This document shows, piece after piece, positions 60,873 to 64,000 of a DNA stretch of 64,000 nt (position 1 is the first letter of the stretch; each line of letters starts with the position of its first letter). The DNA is from Ceratobasidium sp. AG-K. Taxonomy: Eukaryota > Basidiomycota > Agaricomycetes > Cantharellales > Ceratobasidiaceae. The stretch is taken from contig JAWNGF010000017.1 of assembly GCA_037039685.1 (NCBI GenBank), positions 186,001-250,000 of the forward strand, given 5' to 3'. The translations under genes were made by a program, and so were the position numbers. The notes below the pieces were generated by a model that searched no databases, was not told the origin of the DNA, and saw nothing but the letters and a program-made list of their open reading frames with translations.

Positions 60873-61313
60873 ACACCGAGGTTCTTGATCTCTTTGATCC
60901 AGAGTATGTGATGACATGACATGCGTACAGCACATGGTTGGGTATCGGACTTGTAACATTAGCTTATCCTGTTTGTGGTTTATGTTTTTATGCATTCGAT
61001 TTAGTTGTAGCGTGTTGAGATGTGTAAACTTATAGTACGATTAATTTCATGGTTGCTTGTTGTTCTGGTAGTGTGTTACGTAATACGGGCGCTTAAATAT
61101 TGTATTCCGCTTTTGGAGACTGAAGCTGCAGTTTGCCAACGACACCAATTTTAGTCAAATTAAGCGCAGATATATCCAGAGGCGATTTTGCGTATGAGTA
61201 TACAAAACCGAGCACATGATACAACCCGTGGCTGGGACCGAATGGTGTGCTAACTGGAGTTGGTTTCTAATGTGCGAAACATGCTTCATTTTATGTGTCC
61301 GAAACAATTGAAT
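60873..61313. other. Intergenic between convergent genes
   Basis: 3' UTR-like AT-rich sequence; no gene. Confidence 0.5.
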
Positions 61314-64000
61314 TTATAAATCCTCGGGTATTGCCAACGACGATGATGGTGATGGTGACGGCACACGTGAACTGTCTTCCAGAACCCGACGGACGAAGTA
61401 GGTAATACAATTGTCGACATAATCTTGTGGCCCAGACAGCGTGTGGCTAAGGCGCTCTTCAATCGACTCTAAACATTGGCGCAAATTGCAAGGTTCTTCG
61501 CGCTGGAACCAGTTTCCCACCAGGATTGAGGCTTCAGGAGAGTCGCTCAAGCCGCGCAAGGCGAGCTTTGTGAGGAGGAGTAACTGCGCCATGGCCATGG
61601 TTCTCGATTCCTGGTTGGCGGCGTGAAGTAAGTTGATCAAGAGCGGTAGGATATTTCGACTCTGAATCAATGACACCAGTTCAGGGGTCCATTCAGGATG
61701 GGAGTACCAGTAGGACAAATTCCAGAGGGGTTCAGGCACAATATTACGGGCGAGCAACTCAACCAGAAAGACGTAGACTTGAGGAGTTGGCTTGCCCAAT
61801 AACCCGTGTCCGCTCTGACAGTTATATAGCATAGTTAGCAGCGCTTGGGCGGATTCCTGGGTCTCCCAAATGGCGTCTAGTTGCTTCGGGTTTGTGAGTC
61901 TACTGGTGATGGCTTGCAAAGTAAATGCGTGAACGCTAAGTGGTTGGGGGAGTGTGTGGATATGAACATCCGAACTGGGTAAATCATCTCCAACCCAATA
62001 TGCATGCTCAAACCTGCTTGTGAGGGCCGCAATGTCTTCAGAGCCGAGATGATACTCCGATGCGTGTAGAAGAAGGCCGAGTGATCCAAAGAAAGTAAAG
62101 TACTCATCTATCCGATCATCGGACAAGGAGGCGTGGTATGTCATGGCCTCGATGGCTCGCTCCGCGCGTGCTGCAGGCCCCAGCGGCGGAGGATGCGTCC
62201 AGCCGGGATAGTCAGATTGGGCGAGCGCAAGCGAGGTCAGTGGGACGGCAAGAAGTTTGGAGTTATTACTGGCATGTAGTAGACGCATTGCGTATGAGCG
62301 CACCGCCGATGGTGCTCCGTGAACTAGCGAACACGAGAATAGCATTCCGGTACCGATAAGCAAAGACTTGAGCGAAGCTGGATGCAATACACTTGATTCC
62401 TGACCAAAGAGGTCGAGAAGATCCATAGCAGGCCCTAACGCGGCAAGAATATATGTTTGGTCCTCGTAGCTCAGTGATTGAAGACAATGCGAGGCAGCCA
62501 TACTCCCAACCCTTAGCGCAGAGAGGTTATACCGCGTTGGCGCAAATTCTTGCACTGCAAGGAGACATGCGACCTCCCTAGGTTATGGGAGATATGAAAC
62601 CATGATCAGCTAAAACAGAACGGAAGTTGATTAAACTACGGCTGAGCCTCATACCTTTCCATGACCACCTGTAGGTTGCGTATCTTGCTTCTAAGATTAT
62701 TTACGTCATTGTAGATTTCCTTCTCATTATCTGGATTGCTGATAGGAGGGTGCATCATGGTAAATCCCCGTGCATATAGTTCAGTGACTGTCTCGTAATT
62801 TCCGTGATAGGTACTCCTAGCCACCAGCCGCTGGCACATCATTTTGTCTGCTTCGCATTTCTCCAAGGGACCCAGGGGTAGAGTCTCGCCTGCGCCAGCG
62901 ATTGCTTGCAGTGCAATGTCCACTGATCGAGGGTCTTCACACTTTTCAATCAGCCAGCACAACGCTTGGGTCACGGTCAGGTCTAGTGCCCAGGCGGTCG
63001 GGCCACGGCCCGAGCTTCCAGATAAGGTATTCAAGAGCGACATGAGGAACCTTGAAGCTGTCGTAGTGTAGGGGCATAAGTGGTACAAGAAGGGTAGGAC
63101 AGTTGAGGCCGCATATACGCTCGTTGCCCCCGCTGTCACGGCCACGACGGGTATGGCTACACCAAGATGAAGCTCCCAGAGATATATGCAAAGACCGATA
63201 GCGAACAGTACTGCTTGTTGAGTGCTACATTAGTTAGGCGGGTAGTTCACGGTCAAATGAATACCCACAAAGAGCAAGGTGAATCAGTGATGGTAGAAAC
63301 ACCAGGACCTCGGGCATTTTCCAATGCTGAAGTGCATCCCATCGTTCCTGTCGCCTTTTTGCCTGTGCTCCTGGCTGACCAGTGCGCCCTGACATGAACT
63401 GATGACACCATTCCTTGGCGAGCATCGCAATCAATGACACTGCTACACTAATGCTGAGCGATAAAAACCAAAGAGTATTGATGCAGATGGCTGAATTACT
63501 GGCCGTAAATTGCTTGTTAGCCTGAGTCGAGAACGTCGATTCAGGCGGCGCGAGGGGTTGAGTGTTATTTGCGATGGCAAGCAATGTTTGCGATATGAGT
63601 GTCAAGGTCTGGGCGGAGCTTTCTCCTACGTCTTCTTGTAGTCTTTTTGCGCTCTCCATCACGAACCTTCGGGAAGAATGCTCTCAATAAATGAATATAG
63701 TGCCTGATAGATGACCAAACTTACGCAGTGGATATAGCGGAGAATAATGCAGCCTACAGTGCCTGTTAGTATCGTCATTTCCGCCAATCTTTGCATGCTC
63801 ACAAAAACTATGACCCGATAATTCGCTCGGTTAGTACCCGAGAGGGGTGACTTGGTTTTCACACTCACTCAGTATAACATCCAGCGATCTAATTTCCGAA
63901 AATACGCCATCAATATGTGCATATGTCAACCTGAATAACGCAACGCACTTGTTCCACTCCTCAACTTTCTCGGCGTCAAACCGGTCTGCTTCCTTGACAT
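61314..64000 (-). CDS. DUF6535-type membrane protein, N-terminus outside the window
   Basis: The gene runs off the right edge. Reading from 63999 the frame starts VKEADRFDAEKVEEWN and, after splicing, continues SLDVIL ... AALFSAISTAFVMESAKRLQE, the DUF6535 N-terminal signature, then NTLWFLSLSISVAVSLIAMLAK (helix), a basic loop GAQAKRRQERWDAL, further helices (EVLVFLPSLIHLALCG, LFAIGLCIYLWELHLGVAIPVV). After about 63145 there is a long soluble C-terminal region (~600 residues, exons 62636-63145 and 61314-62555) rich in leucine helices with no named domain (possibly alpha-solenoid). The family is widespread and expanded in Agaricomycetes; function unknown. The stop is at 61314-61316. Confidence 0.8.

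Noticed and set aside
1..64000. CRISPR arrays, rRNA and bacterial operon features
   Set aside because: No regularly spaced direct repeats, no rRNA-like text, and the gene structure with many short spliceosomal introns is eukaryotic.

Overview
The window is nuclear DNA of a filamentous basidiomycete, most likely an Agaricomycete close to Rhizoctonia/Ceratobasidium. The evidence is: spliceosomal introns of about 44-60 bp with GT...AG ends in almost every gene, the gene families present (fungal thaumatin-like proteins, GPI chitin deacetylase, GMC oxidoreductase, microsomal P450s, a DUF6535 membrane protein, TKL-type kinase, MEF2/Rlm1-type MADS factor) and a chromodomain Ty3/gypsy remnant. The genus is an inference from family content. 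No bacterial, plasmid or CRISPR features are present.

Layout. 1-2606: repeat-rich edge with a 396-bp fold-back element, a related smaller palindrome, diverged direct repeats, and the 3' end of a chromovirus with its LTR. 3780-14763 (all minus strand): a single-pass Ser/Thr/Pro-rich membrane protein, a nine-exon RBR E3 ligase with an unusual N-terminal Cys/His domain, a vacuolar M28 membrane protease (Pff1 type) and HMG-CoA synthase. 15197-24898 (minus): a secreted-protein array made of three intact thaumatin-like genes, one thaumatin pseudogene and two paralogous GPI-anchored Cys-rich proteins, apparently spread by segmental duplication. 26197-26697: a small CsbD-like protein.

27251-41978: two full-length members and one ruined copy of an uncharacterised ~560-residue family (five exons, conserved His and Asn-Cys motifs), a multi-pass membrane protein, a 2551-bp CACTA-like transposon with matching TIRs and a 3-bp target duplication, and a protein kinase. 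42402-43901: GPI-anchored chitin deacetylase. 45390-55171: a membrane-anchored GMC oxidoreductase and two tandem P450 paralogues (the first with an in-frame stop); the P450 pair is bracketed by two 288-bp copies of a MITE with the same CACTGTGG ends as the large transposon. 55172-59243 is gene-poor. 59244-60872 is a MADS-box regulator, and 61314 to the right edge is a truncated DUF6535 membrane protein.

The thaumatins, GPI proteins and chitin deacetylase all act at the cell wall or outside the cell. The GMC oxidase plus P450s could form a small oxidative metabolism cluster. The most original material is the uncharacterised family at 27251/35665/38880, the RBR ligase with a deubiquitinase-like N-terminal domain, and the CACTA-type autonomous-looking/MITE element set. 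All exon joins were read by eye from splice signals and reading-frame continuity; none has transcript support.
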